Positions 25,662 through 34,393 of a stretch of 45,726 nt of DNA are shown one piece after another; positions within the stretch are counted from its first letter, which is position 1; each line of letters opens with the position of its first letter. Below the pieces are notes generated by a model that saw only the letters and a list, made by a program, of their open reading frames with translations, did no database searches and was not told the DNA's origin. The translations under genes and the position numbers were made by a program. The stretch is from Myxococcales bacterium (GTDB lineage: Bacteria; Myxococcota; UBA4151), in the NCBI GenBank assembly GCA_002722845.1, contig PBND01000021.1, positions 1 to 45,726 on the forward strand, given 5' to 3'.

Positions 25662-26819
25662 TTACTCCTCACAGGAAATGACGGCCATGGCGCCGCGACT
25701 GGTGGCCACTCGGCAACCCATGCCCTCCACCTGGCTTCCCAAGGAGAACATCAAACCACTGCTGTCGCCCTTCACCTTCACGATGAATTGCATGGTGCCA
25801 TCGGTGGCCAGCGTGTTCTTCGCTTTGCCCAAAGCCTTCATCTGCTGAAAGACTTGGTTCTTCGCCGCGCCACTGCTGAAGTCACCCCGCCAGGTAAAGA
25901 AGAAGTTTTTGCCCTTCTTCGCCTGCTTCTTCCACTTCTTCGTCATCATACCGATCACCTTATTGGCTGCATCGGAGATGGCTTCACTCATGGCCACTTG
26001 AGCCTGGCCCATGGGGCGAGTCGGGCTGTAACCAGTGGCATCAGCAAGAGCCCGGCCTGTGGTGGTTTCGTAGGCCCGGAGTTGGGATTCCACCTTCATG
26101 TTGCTGCCTTGGGTTTGAACCGTGGCGGCATAGGTGATGTAGACCTCAGCGCCGAGGGCCAGCGCCACCTGGGCTGCTTCGTCCTCATCATGACCTGCGA
26201 TCTCGCCAAGCTGACTCACAACTTCCTGCAAATCGCTGATGCCTGTCCGGTTCAGAACATCGAAGTCTCGTTCCTGAAGATACTCGTTGATGCGAGTCTC
26301 GGCGCTGGTTTGAAGCTTCGGGTTACGAAAGGACTTGGATGGCACTGCCACAATACTCGGATTACCGATCGCGTCGGCCACATCCTCGTCATCGGCGACC
26401 ATGCCCTTGGCTTGCAGGCTCTCACGAAGATTCGCCACGTTCACTTCCACCATGGCCGTGTAGGTCACCCGGTTTGCGTCGAGGCGCTTGCTCCCAAGCA
26501 TCTTCTTTTCGGTGGCGAAGCTGTGGGGGTCGATACCGGCAAAGAAGCCTTCACGCATGCCCATGTAGCGCTTCTTCTCATCGGGGCCGTTGGCAATCTT
26601 CTCTTTGATCGCCGCGTCGATGGCCACCTTCATCGAATCCATCTTGGCATTACCACCATCGGCGCCAATGCCGACGGTCTTGTAGGTCACCCGACCCACG
26701 TCTCCGCTTTCGTAAAACTGGGCATCCACCCCCACGGGGTGAGGCGGGTTCGGAACCACCGCCGGAGCGCAAGCGAGCGGCCCGACAAAGAAGAGTGACA
26801 ACAACAGATGCTTATTCAT
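25662..26819 (-). CDS. Lipoprotein with FlgO/CsgG-like region (DUF6175-like), first gene of cluster
   Basis: The 385-residue protein has a lipoprotein-like signal ending PLACAP (C17). Residues about 25-130 have the strand-helix pattern of LPP20/FlgT N-terminal domains (VTYKTVGIGADGG and a long helix rich in Ala/Lys). Residues about 215-290 resemble CsgG/FlgO-type domains (ALALGAEVYITYAATV, then LRAYETTTGRALADATG, then an Ala-rich helix). A C-terminal domain carries three Cys near the end. The overall layout recalls proteins annotated DUF6175; this is from memory. AAGGAG precedes the ATG. The 113-bp gap upstream should hold the cluster promoter, but I see no convincing -35/-10 pair. Confidence 0.7.
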   Translation of the reverse strand: MNKHLLLSLFFVGPLACAPAVVPNPPHPVGVDAQFYESGDVGRVTYKTVGIGADGGNAKMDSMKVAIDAAIKEKIANGPDEKKRYMGMREGFFAGIDPHSFATEKKMLGSKRLDANRVTYTAMVEVNVANLRESLQAKGMVADDEDVADAIGNPSIVAVPSKSFRNPKLQTSAETRINEYLQERDFDVLNRTGISDLQEVVSQLGEIAGHDEDEAAQVALALGAEVYITYAATVQTQGSNMKVESQLRAYETTTGRALADATGYSPTRPMGQAQVAMSEAISDAANKVIGMMTKKWKKQAKKGKNFFFTWRGDFSSGAAKNQVFQQMKALGKAKNTLATDGTMQFIVKVKGDSSGLMFSLGSQVEGMGCRVATSRGAMAVISCEE

Positions 26820-26932
26820 GCGAGCTCCTTGCTCATCAAAAGTAGACGATGTTTTAGGGTATCGGCGGCGTCGACGCTGATCGCTCCCCTTTCATTCACG
26901 GGGGGGACCTTGGATCGTGCTCTGGCTTTCGG

Positions 26933-27772
26933 TCAAGAGGCCAAGCGCTGCGCCAGCCAATCTCTGATGTCGGCTCGAACCACAGCTTGTTCTGGCTCAT
27001 TGAGGATCTCGTGAAACAAGCCCGCATAAAACTTGAGGGTCTTGTCCTTGCTGCTCGCTTTTGCCACCAACTCTTCCGAGCCCGCCGGGACGGCGATCGC
27101 GTCTTCGCTGCCGTGTAAAACCAAGAGGGGGCATTCAATCCCATCAGCCCGGGAGAGGACCTCTTCGCCGATGCCTAAAAGTTGGTGCCCAGAGCGGGCC
27201 GGCACCATGCCGTGATAAACGAGAGGATCGCGCTCATAGGCCCGGACGACCTCGGGGTCCCGCGAGACCCGGTCTGGATCCAACTTCGATGCAGGGAGCC
27301 GGGGGGCGATGGTCCCCAAGACGCCAGCGATCTTTTGCAACAACGGGCTGAGATCTTCGCTTAACTTCAAGGGTGGACCGGTGATGATACAGAGGTCCAT
27401 CCGCTCTGGAGCCTCGGCCGCGGCCAAGGCGGCAAGGGCCCCACCCATGCTGTGACCAAAGAGAATACGCGGCCGGTTCGGTTGCTCCTCCGCAGCCCAC
27501 CGCAGCACACGAATCAACTCGGGCAACAGGCCGCGAAAGCTGCTGATGTAGCCCATTTTGCCACCGGAACGGCCATGGCCCCGCTGATCGTAGGCATAGA
27601 CCGCAATGCCCAGGCTCAGCATCTCCTCGACAAAGGCCTCGTAGCGACCGCAGTGCTCGCCATAGCCATGAACCAAGGTCAGACTGGCCCGGACCTCCCC
27701 CTCAGGAAGCCAGCGACAGCGAAAGATGTCGTCACCATCGACTCCAGTGACCGTTTGCTCTTCGTAGCTCAT
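26933..27772 (-). CDS. Alpha/beta hydrolase, monoacylglycerol-lipase-like
   Basis: This 279-residue protein belongs to the serine aminopeptidase S33/Hydrolase_4 group that includes monoacylglycerol lipases. The triad is predicted as S108 (GHSMGG), D224 (LHGSEDAI) and H254 (GLFHEI). The oxyanion-hole motif is VHGYGEH and the conserved YDQRGHGRSGG follows. There is no signal peptide, so it should be cytoplasmic or peripherally membrane-bound. It lies 32 bp behind the repeat lipoprotein gene on the same strand and may be cotranscribed. Confidence 0.9.
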   Translation of the reverse strand: MSYEEQTVTGVDGDDIFRCRWLPEGEVRASLTLVHGYGEHCGRYEAFVEEMLSLGIAVYAYDQRGHGRSGGKMGYISSFRGLLPELIRVLRWAAEEQPNRPRILFGHSMGGALAALAAAEAPERMDLCIITGPPLKLSEDLSPLLQKIAGVLGTIAPRLPASKLDPDRVSRDPEVVRAYERDPLVYHGMVPARSGHQLLGIGEEVLSRADGIECPLLVLHGSEDAIAVPAGSEELVAKASSKDKTLKFYAGLFHEILNEPEQAVVRADIRDWLAQRLAS

Positions 27773-27804
27773 AGGCCTTCGTTATCTGGCCCCAGCCTTT
27801 CCGG

Positions 27805-28611
27805 CTACCTGTCGCGACAAAAACCCGAGTTAAACGTGGGAACACAGAATCTTCCACCGGCCCGGGGGCCCGTATCTTCGGGCCCGGGGGCATCACTCCC
27901 GATCCCCGCATCATCGAAGGGATCGGGCAGACCACTGTCATTATCACCGGGGCGCCCCCGATCATCGACTGGTGGTAGCCCCCCATCGAACTCGCCGCCG
28001 TCCAGGCCACCATCATGAGCCAGCCCTGTGTCTTCGATCACGCCGCTGTCATTGGGCAGGCCGCCATCGTTGGCCACACCCCCATCGTTGGCCACACCAC
28101 CATCGTTGGCCACACCACCATCGTTGGCCACACCGCCATCGTTGGCCACACCGCCATCGTTGGCCACACCGCCATCGTTGGCCACACCACCGTCGTTGGC
28201 CACACCACCGTCGTTGGCCACACCACCGTCGTTGGCCACACCACCGTCGTTGGCCACACCGCCGTCGTTGGCCGCACCACCGTCGTTGGCCGCACCACCG
28301 TCGTTGGCCGCACCACCGTCGTTCGCTGCGCCGCCATCGTCAGCCACGCCACCATCGTTGGCCACGCCGCCGTCGTTGGCCGCACCGCCATCGCTAGCCA
28401 CGCCACCATCGTTGGTCGCAGCACCGACATCAGCGGCTGGAGCAGGGGAATTTACCGCGGTGGCGCGGGGGCGATGACAGGTGCCTGCGTAACAAAACTG
28501 CCCGAGCGGACAATGGCTGTGCCGCATGCAGTTGATGACGACCTCGCCCGCCTCATCCTCGCCACCGCAGCCAGCAGCGCAGAGAACGGCGACAAAAAAC
28601 AGTGACCTCAT
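27805..28611 (-). CDS. Lipoprotein with twenty-unit [VA]ANDGG hexapeptide repeat
   Basis: The 268-residue lipoprotein has a lipobox (LCAAGC, C15) and a small Cys motif (CMRHSHCPLGQFCYAGTC) of the type frequent in Myxococcota surface lipoproteins. A 120-residue stretch of twenty hexapeptides follows, mostly VANDGG or AANDGG, encoded by 18-bp tandem DNA repeats. The tail is Asp/Gly/Pro-rich and ends with two Cys (FCVPTFNSGFCRDR). The repeat would be a flexible, acidic, possibly calcium-binding stalk that lifts the C-terminal end from the membrane. Its ATG overlaps the stop of the upstream barrel gene by 4 nt. Function unknown. Confidence 0.8.
   Translation of the reverse strand: MRSLFFVAVLCAAGCGGEDEAGEVVINCMRHSHCPLGQFCYAGTCHRPRATAVNSPAPAADVGAATNDGGVASDGGAANDGGVANDGGVADDGGAANDGGAANDGGAANDGGAANDGGVANDGGVANDGGVANDGGVANDGGVANDGGVANDGGVANDGGVANDGGVANDGGVANDGGVANDGGLPNDSGVIEDTGLAHDGGLDGGEFDGGLPPVDDRGRPGDNDSGLPDPFDDAGIGSDAPGPEDTGPRAGGRFCVPTFNSGFCRDR
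28063..28422. repeat. 18-bp tandem repeat, 20 copies
   Basis: Twenty consecutive 18-bp units span exactly 360 bp, with plus-strand consensus RCCRTCGTTGGCCRCACC. Units 1-11 encode VANDGG and 12-15 AANDGG; the remaining five are divergent. Units 1-7 carry CATC and units 8-15 CGTC, so the array has homogeneous blocks, as expected from recent slippage or unequal recombination. There are no unique spacers. Confidence 0.97.
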
Positions 28612-29108
28612 AGCTCGAAGCGTAGACCGAATTGCAGTTGGAGGCGATAGAAGGAGATATCCGTCGGCAAGTCGTTACCGAAAAAGTACAGATCGGTGAC
28701 CAGTCCTACGCTCCCATCGACAATACCGCTGATCTTCGGCCTCCAGGCCAATTCAACGGCGGCACCGTAGAGTGTATAGGGGCTAATAAAGCCCCGCAGC
28801 CCAAGGCCTAACTCGAAGGGCTGACCAAAAACTGGCTTCAGGGGGATCGTGAGACCCGGTGCCAGTCCGAGGGCAACGCGCTGTTGCAACGGAACCACCA
28901 AACCAAGCCGCCAGCGCTTGGTGTAATCCTCTTCCAAGTACGCGGATAACTCCAGGTTCAAGTGGGCCGGTGCCCCAAGCGAGATCACGCCATCAGCGCC
29001 CGTTCCAAAACTGACACCCTTCTCCAGAAGCATCCCAAACTGGGGCTCGACCTGGTCGGCCACCGCACGACTGGAAAACAACAGGGAAGCGAGGAAGAGC
29101 CAGCGCAC
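28608..29108 (-). CDS. Small outer-membrane beta-barrel protein
   Basis: The 166-residue protein has a cleavable signal (FSSRAVADQ). Alternating hydrophobic strands follow (HLNLELSAYLEED, RWRLGLVVPLQ, VALGLAPGLTIPL, ELGLGLRGFISP), and the final strand LQLQFGLRFEL resembles a BAM-type C-terminal signature. This predicts an eight-strand barrel. GGAG precedes the ATG by three bases. It is coupled to the repeat lipoprotein gene by ATGA and lies 58 bp behind the TIG lipoprotein gene, so the three probably work together at the outer membrane. Confidence 0.75.
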   Translation of the reverse strand: MRWLFLASLLFSSRAVADQVEPQFGMLLEKGVSFGTGADGVISLGAPAHLNLELSAYLEEDYTKRWRLGLVVPLQQRVALGLAPGLTIPLKPVFGQPFELGLGLRGFISPYTLYGAAVELAWRPKISGIVDGSVGLVTDLYFFGNDLPTDISFYRLQLQFGLRFEL

Positions 29109-29166
29109 ATGGCCTCCAAACAGGTGACCCCCGGTTTATCGGACCAAATACGCTTGCTACTTAGGC

Positions 29167-32100
29167 CTAGTAGTTCTTCGTGAACAACTCCACGTCCAGC
29201 GTCCATGAACGACGGTTGGCCTGGCTCAGATCACCATAGGTCCAACTCTCGAAATCGAAGTCTGGAATGTAGATGGCCTGCAATGCCCACAGATAGGCCC
29301 CCGGACCGGGCACCGGCGGCTGTTCCGGATTGCCAGTGATCGGCACATGGGGAAGGCGGAACTTCCGCTGATCACCGGGGACGACGAAGTCCCAGCGATG
29401 ATTGGTGACAAGGTTGATGATGATCACCTGATAGACCGTAGGTCGAACACCGGTTTCGGCGGGCTTCCAGCGAAAGTACCCACCCTCGAGCAGCCCATTG
29501 TTCACCGGCGAGGTGATTTCGGGGAACTGGAGAATGGGATCCAAGGTCACGCCAGAGTCGAGACGACCGACACCTTGCTTGAGGGTGACCGAGTAAGGAT
29601 AGCTGTAGATGAACTCACCAGCACAGGCATTGCCTTGCATGGTGGGAACACAGCTCTGCCCAGGCTCGCATTGCGCCGCCGACTCACAGGATGGTCCTGT
29701 GACGTTGTCCGGTTCCCATCGACGGGTAAACGAGCCGCCATAGAAGGTCATGAACTCACCGGGGAATGAGGGCAGTTCTTCCTGCACGATGATGTTGCTG
29801 TCACTGTCGGTATCACCCAGAGGATAGACACCCTCGCCACCAAAATCGATATAGGTCGTGACCCGCTTTTTATTGGGACCCAACTTACCTTCTAGCTGAC
29901 CCGGCGCATCGGGTAGACTGATATTGACGCTCTGCTCGAGGGGGTACTCGAGGTGAATATCGAGGCCGCTATGGATTTCACCGAGCACTGCGGTCACGCC
30001 GCGGCGAACACCTAACTGCCGCAGCTCCACGATCTCTTCCGTGCGGCTGTTGTAGATGCCGGCCCAGGCCAAAAGGGCGTAGCGACCGGGCATGGTGATA
30101 AAGTCGAAGGTTGCATGGTCAGCGAAGACCATGTCGTTGCCCTGGATCACGATGCAGTTGCCCGTGCCTCCCTGACAGGGCTGACCGCCTTCATCCACCG
30201 GAACTTCCCAAATGGTGGCCTTCGGAGTGGGGCTTGAGAATGCATTGCGTTGGGTCAACTGAATCTGGGCAAACGGCACTTCGTCAGGGCCCAAGGTGGC
30301 CGGGTCGAATACGGCCTTTGAAAAGCCACTCACCGTCCCCTGGAGGCGGGGATACAAGGCCGGGGGACGACCACCACCGCCACCGCCGGGCGATGGGGGC
30401 GCCGAGCAGTAGAGGATCAAGGTCACATCGGCGCCTTCAGACTCCACGACCGTGGCACTCGTGCACATGTTCTGCATCGCAGTCACCGTCTGAGGACCAT
30501 GGATATCGGGCCCACTCAGCGTGACTTGGCCGATGGCGTTTGTGTAGCCGAAGTATGGCGTATCCGATTCAAGCCCCAGATAGACCAGCGCCCCCGCTTG
30601 GGGAATCATTTGGCCCATCAGCACCCCGTACACGGTGACGTTGACGGATCCCTCCACATCACCACCATGGGAGCCGCCATTGATGAACGCAGGGTCGAAA
30701 TAGGTGAACGCCATCGGCAACACTTGGGATTCACCCCCAACGCTGATGGTCACATCCACGGTTCCCGGCAGGTTGGGCGGCGTGCGCAGGCTGACCGTAT
30801 TGTCATTGATCACTCGGACGTCGCTGGCAGCCCCCTGACCGACTTGAACGTTCACGGGACCTGCGCTGAAACCGGTCCCCGTCAACACGACATAGGTCCC
30901 ACCGGCCTGCGCCCCGCGATTGGGATGGAGTCCGTTGAGTCGTAATGGAGCCTCATAGGTGAATGCATTGGCCAAGCGGGCCCGCTCTAGCCCCCGCTCA
31001 ACCCGCAACTCCACGGGACCGCCTGCGCCTGGAGGCGTGGTGAAGATGAGGGCATTGCCATCCTGGGTGATCCCTTCGAGCTCCTGGCCTCCGAGCCATG
31101 CTCGCAGCCCCTCACCAAATCCAACACCCTCAACACGGACTTCGGTACCGCCCTCGACGGGCCCCCGACGGGGGTTGAGATTATGGACCGCTAGGGGTGT
31201 TACATACTGAAAGGCACCGGCGCGCTCGGCAAAGCCGGCCGCCGTCTCCACCCGCAGGTCAACAGTTCCTTCGCTACCCTGCGGGGTCGTCACGAGAAGG
31301 CGGTCGCCATCGACCACCAAGTCGGTGGCCTCAACACCACCGAGGAGGACTCGCTGGGGGTCGTCGGTCACCCCGCTGCCGTAGATCGCGAGGCGGGTGC
31401 CGCCCTGAACGGGGCCCCGATCCGGCGCCGACCCGTGGATGGCGAGTGCATCACCAGCGGCTGTGTAGACGAAGGCTGCGGGCCGCTCATAGGCTCCTGT
31501 CGCATCGGTGGCAGTGACCGCGACCGGTCCAACTTCGGCACCGGCCGGCACCGTGCATTCCAAGCGACCGGCATCGATGACCTGCAGATCACCACATTCA
31601 TTGGCGCCAACCTGCACGGTCACCCCGTCGTGAAATCCTTCACCGAGAATTGTGACCGTATAGCCACCGGCAAGATCACCACCACTGGGCTGAGCTTCGT
31701 TCACTCGGAGCGGGGCGTAGTAACGGAAGGCCAGGGGCAGCACCTTGCGTCCGAAGGCGTTGATCACCTCCACGTCAACTTCACCGGGGCTCGCGGCCGG
31801 CGGCACGATACCGGTCATTTCGTTGGCATCGATTCGCTGGATCCCGCGCACCGCTGCGCCACCGATGAGCACCGCTGTCTCATCGCTAAACCCATCGCCA
31901 AGAAGACGGACTTCACTGCCGCCAAGGTAGCTCCCCGAGCCCGGCTCTACGGAGTGAAGCTCAAGAGGGTCGTAATAGGTAAATGCGCCCTCGACCGTCG
32001 CACTGCCGAGACTGTTTTGCACCACGATATCCGCTGGACCTGGGGTCCCCGGCGGGGTGCGGAAGGTGATAATTCGCTCGTTGGTCAGCAGCATATCTAA

Positions 32101-32388
32101 GCCCTGCTCGCCACCGACGAGGACGATGCTATCCGGTGCGAAGCCCGTGCCGCGGACTCGGACTCGCGTCCCCCCCATGGCCGAACCAGACACCGGCGAG
32201 ACCTCTTGAATTTGCACCGGGCCGGGACCGGCATCCTCTGGTGTGGCCGGACCCGCATCTGGGATGAGTACGGAACCCGCATCCTCCACAGGGATCTCAA
32301 CCCCAGCATCTGTGCCCCCTGGGCCCGAATCCGGGCACGCGGCGAGCAGTGCGATTAAAGGAAGAAAAGAAAGGCTGCGTGCCGACAT
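29167..32388 (-). CDS. IPT/TIG-repeat surface lipoprotein
   Basis: The ATG at 32388 is chosen: GGAGGG lies five bases upstream and it starts a lipoprotein signal (SLSFLPLIALLAAC); the frame is open to 32562, but those residues are not signal-like. The 1073-residue product has a DAG-rich linker and then six consecutive IPT/TIG Ig-like domains of about 85 residues, each with a GG(T/S)xVxxxGxGF-like core and a xPPGxxGxVxVxV-like strand. After them come a carboxypeptidase-regulatory-like beta domain, a Gly-rich hinge (PGGGGGGRP) and a long beta-rich C-terminal region containing a Cys motif (CESAAQCEPGQSC). It is probably an adhesin or matrix-contact protein; ligand unknown. Confidence 0.82.
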   Translation of the reverse strand: MSARSLSFLPLIALLAACPDSGPGGTDAGVEIPVEDAGSVLIPDAGPATPEDAGPGPVQIQEVSPVSGSAMGGTRVRVRGTGFAPDSIVLVGGEQGLDMLLTNERIITFRTPPGTPGPADIVVQNSLGSATVEGAFTYYDPLELHSVEPGSGSYLGGSEVRLLGDGFSDETAVLIGGAAVRGIQRIDANEMTGIVPPAASPGEVDVEVINAFGRKVLPLAFRYYAPLRVNEAQPSGGDLAGGYTVTILGEGFHDGVTVQVGANECGDLQVIDAGRLECTVPAGAEVGPVAVTATDATGAYERPAAFVYTAAGDALAIHGSAPDRGPVQGGTRLAIYGSGVTDDPQRVLLGGVEATDLVVDGDRLLVTTPQGSEGTVDLRVETAAGFAERAGAFQYVTPLAVHNLNPRRGPVEGGTEVRVEGVGFGEGLRAWLGGQELEGITQDGNALIFTTPPGAGGPVELRVERGLERARLANAFTYEAPLRLNGLHPNRGAQAGGTYVVLTGTGFSAGPVNVQVGQGAASDVRVINDNTVSLRTPPNLPGTVDVTISVGGESQVLPMAFTYFDPAFINGGSHGGDVEGSVNVTVYGVLMGQMIPQAGALVYLGLESDTPYFGYTNAIGQVTLSGPDIHGPQTVTAMQNMCTSATVVESEGADVTLILYCSAPPSPGGGGGGRPPALYPRLQGTVSGFSKAVFDPATLGPDEVPFAQIQLTQRNAFSSPTPKATIWEVPVDEGGQPCQGGTGNCIVIQGNDMVFADHATFDFITMPGRYALLAWAGIYNSRTEEIVELRQLGVRRGVTAVLGEIHSGLDIHLEYPLEQSVNISLPDAPGQLEGKLGPNKKRVTTYIDFGGEGVYPLGDTDSDSNIIVQEELPSFPGEFMTFYGGSFTRRWEPDNVTGPSCESAAQCEPGQSCVPTMQGNACAGEFIYSYPYSVTLKQGVGRLDSGVTLDPILQFPEITSPVNNGLLEGGYFRWKPAETGVRPTVYQVIIINLVTNHRWDFVVPGDQRKFRLPHVPITGNPEQPPVPGPGAYLWALQAIYIPDFDFESWTYGDLSQANRRSWTLDVELFTKNY

Positions 32389-32401
32389 CGGCCCTCCGCG
32401 C

Positions 32402-32457
32402 CCGCTCGCGAGCGGAACTAATGGCTGTGGGAGCAACCTAGCACCTCCGTGAGGTGC
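32402..32457. other. Two inverted repeats in the divergent TIG/dapD gap
   Basis: CCGCTCGCGAGCGG (32402-32415) is a perfect 14-bp palindrome 14 bp ahead of the TIG gene start. GCACCTC-CGT-GAGGTGC (32441-32457) is a 7-bp hairpin. Both lie in a 134-bp divergent intergenic region that must contain promoters for both directions. They are operator or leader-structure candidates. Confidence 0.45.
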
Positions 32458-32522
32458 CGGCAAAGGCCCTCCGCTTGGCAATGGTCCGGCGACGGGGCAA
32501 GGGGAAGAACAGGAGCCAATCG

Positions 32523-33335
32523 ATGCATGAAAAATGGATTCGAGAAGCCCTCGCCGATCCAAGCCTTGTGGACGGCGAAGGCCCCCACCGAAACGCGGTC
32601 CTAGACACCCTCGCCGAACTGGACGCAGGTCGACTCCGAGTGGCCAGCGATGACACCGGCGAATGGGTCGTGAACGACTGGGTTCAGGGGGCGATCAATC
32701 TCTACTTTCGCGTCGCGCCCATGGCTCGAATCGAGGCTGGAGAGATGAGCTGGTTTGATAAGATCCCGCCCCGGACCGACCACGCCGATCGTGGCTTACG
32801 GGCCGTCCCCCTTTCCCTGGTTCGCTACGGTGCCTTCGTCGAGCCCGGGGCCGTTCTGATGCCTTGCCTGGTCAATATCGGTGCTCGGGTCGGTTCGGGA
32901 TCCATGATCGACACCTGGGCGACCGTGGGCTCCTGTGCTCAGGTGGGACGGGATGTTCATGTGGCCGGCGGGGTGGGCATCGGCGGGGTCCTTGAGCCCC
33001 CTGGGGCTCGTCCTGTGATCATCGAGGATGGCTGCTTTCTAGGCTCTAGATGCATCGTCGTGGAAGGGGTTCACGTGGGCAAGGAAGCGGTGATCGGCGC
33101 TGGTGTGGTTCTGACGGCCTCTACGCCCATCATCGACGTCCGTGGTCCCGAAGCCCAAACCTTGAAAGGCCATGTCCCCCCCCGAAGTGTCGTCATCCCC
33201 GGCATCAGGGAGCGGGACTTCCCCGCCGGCCGCTACGGTCTCCCCTGTGCCCTGATCGTTGGCGAGCGCAAGGCATCGACCGACCGAAAAACCAGCCTCA
33301 ATGCGGCCCTCCGGGACCATGACGTGGCCGTCTGA
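32523..33335 (+). CDS. dapD: 2,3,4,5-tetrahydropyridine-2,6-dicarboxylate N-succinyltransferase
   Basis: DapD succinylates tetrahydrodipicolinate in lysine/diaminopimelate synthesis. The 270-residue protein has the expected N-terminal helical domain and hexapeptide left-handed beta-helix (VNIGARVGSGSMIDTWATVGS, CAQVGRDVHVAGGVGIGGV), with FVEPGAVLMPC and VIPGIRERDFPAGRYGLPC typical of the family. ATG 32523 has AGGAG seven bases upstream and yields the family length (about 274); a longer frame from 32454 is rejected. It is coupled to dapE by TGATG. Confidence 0.95.
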   Translation: MHEKWIREALADPSLVDGEGPHRNAVLDTLAELDAGRLRVASDDTGEWVVNDWVQGAINLYFRVAPMARIEAGEMSWFDKIPPRTDHADRGLRAVPLSLVRYGAFVEPGAVLMPCLVNIGARVGSGSMIDTWATVGSCAQVGRDVHVAGGVGIGGVLEPPGARPVIIEDGCFLGSRCIVVEGVHVGKEAVIGAGVVLTASTPIIDVRGPEAQTLKGHVPPRSVVIPGIRERDFPAGRYGLPCALIVGERKASTDRKTSLNAALRDHDVAV

Positions 33336-34393
33336 TGAGTCTTTCCCCCCTCGAGCAAACCCTGCTCCAACTCCTTGAGATCGAATCACCCACCGGCGGT
33401 GAAGGCCCGATCACCGATTGGATCGAAGCCCAACTCACCGGCTGGGGCTGGCAGGTGGATCGACTCGGCCACGCCCTGTCGGCCCGGCGCCCCCAAGGCA
33501 GTGGCGGCGTGCCCGTGGGTTTGTTTGGCCATACCGACGTGGTCACAGACCTTGAGATGGCCCCCATCAAGGTCGAAGTTGATGAAATCCATGGGCCTGG
33601 AGCCAGCGACATGAAGGGGGGTCTGGCCGTCATGCTGCAATTGGCGAAGACCCTTCAAAATACCAGTCTTGCGAAGGAGCCCACCTTGGTCTTCTACGAT
33701 AAAGAAGAAGGCCCGCTGGCAGACAATGGCCTAGGACCACTCCTCGCAGCCCAGCCACAGTTACACGAACTGGCCCTCGGGCTTTGCCTCGAACCAACAG
33801 ATGGACAGTTGCATCTTGGCTGCGTCGGCTCCCTGCACGTGGAGGTGACCGTACACGGCAAAGCAGGCCACTCCGCCCGTCCCTGGCAAGGCGTGAATGC
33901 CATCACGACCGCCGGCGAACTGCTGCACCGTTTCCACCAGTGGCAGCCCCGGGCGACCGAGATCCAGGGACTGACCTTTCACGATACGGTCACGGTCACC
34001 ACCATTCGCGGTGGGCAGAGCCGAAACTCCGTCCCTGCTGCCTGTACCTTTAACGTCAACCTCCGCTTCGTGCCTGGCCGGACGACGGCCGAGGCCTTGG
34101 CCGATTTGACAGACTTTGTGGGCGAGGATGCGAGCCTCAAGGTCATCGATGCCAGCGGGGGTGCTGACGTGGTCTTGGACCACCCCCTCGTCCAGGATCT
34201 GCTCAAAACAGAGCGCCTGGAGGTAGCCGCCAAACAGGCCTGGACCGATGTGGCTCAATTGCAAACCGTTGGGGTCCCTGGAATCAACTACGGCCCCGGC
34301 GCCACAGGCTGGGCCCATCAAGCAGGTGAGCGACTCGAGCGTACTCGATTGCAAGAGGCCTACGATGTCCTGGAGCGATGGCTGCGCGGCTGA
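33335..34393 (+). CDS. dapE: Succinyl-diaminopimelate desuccinylase
   Basis: This 352-residue M20-family metallopeptidase has the di-zinc site residues: H66 and D68 (GHTD), D92 (GASDMKGG), E124/E125 (DKEEGP), and a final His in GWAHQAGE. Position directly behind dapD supports desuccinylation of N-succinyl-LL-diaminopimelate. DAP feeds both lysine synthesis and the peptidoglycan made by the elongasome genes elsewhere in the window. The 3' end overlaps the next gene by 16 nt, so the ABC importer genes are cotranscribed with it. Confidence 0.93.
   Translation: MSLSPLEQTLLQLLEIESPTGGEGPITDWIEAQLTGWGWQVDRLGHALSARRPQGSGGVPVGLFGHTDVVTDLEMAPIKVEVDEIHGPGASDMKGGLAVMLQLAKTLQNTSLAKEPTLVFYDKEEGPLADNGLGPLLAAQPQLHELALGLCLEPTDGQLHLGCVGSLHVEVTVHGKAGHSARPWQGVNAITTAGELLHRFHQWQPRATEIQGLTFHDTVTVTTIRGGQSRNSVPAACTFNVNLRFVPGRTTAEALADLTDFVGEDASLKVIDASGGADVVLDHPLVQDLLKTERLEVAAKQAWTDVAQLQTVGVPGINYGPGATGWAHQAGERLERTRLQEAYDVLERWLRG

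Noticed and set aside
25209-26798. Long plus-strand open frame (529 codons) opposite the first cluster lipoprotein genes
   Set aside because: It is antisense to two genes with signal peptides, ribosome sites and domain-like sequences; its own translation is His/Gly/Leu-rich low-quality sequence typical of a GC-driven shadow.
19086-26819. A conventional flagellar or curli locus
   Set aside because: No flagellin, hook, rod, motor, CsgA/B or CsgE/F-like gene is present in or around the cluster.
26820-26932. Promoter for the seven-gene cluster
   Set aside because: Only poor matches (for example TCTACT without a matching -35) could be found, so none is listed.
28063-28422. CRISPR-like array
   Set aside because: The 18-bp units are directly adjacent, have no unique spacers, and encode an in-frame hexapeptide repeat.
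28015-28605. Plus-strand 196-codon repeat protein
   Set aside because: The tandem repeat keeps several frames open; only the minus frame has a lipobox, a Cys motif and coupling to its neighbour.
32454-32522. N-terminal extension of DapD
   Set aside because: The extra Arg/Lys-rich residues are absent from the family, and a good ribosome site precedes the ATG at 32523.
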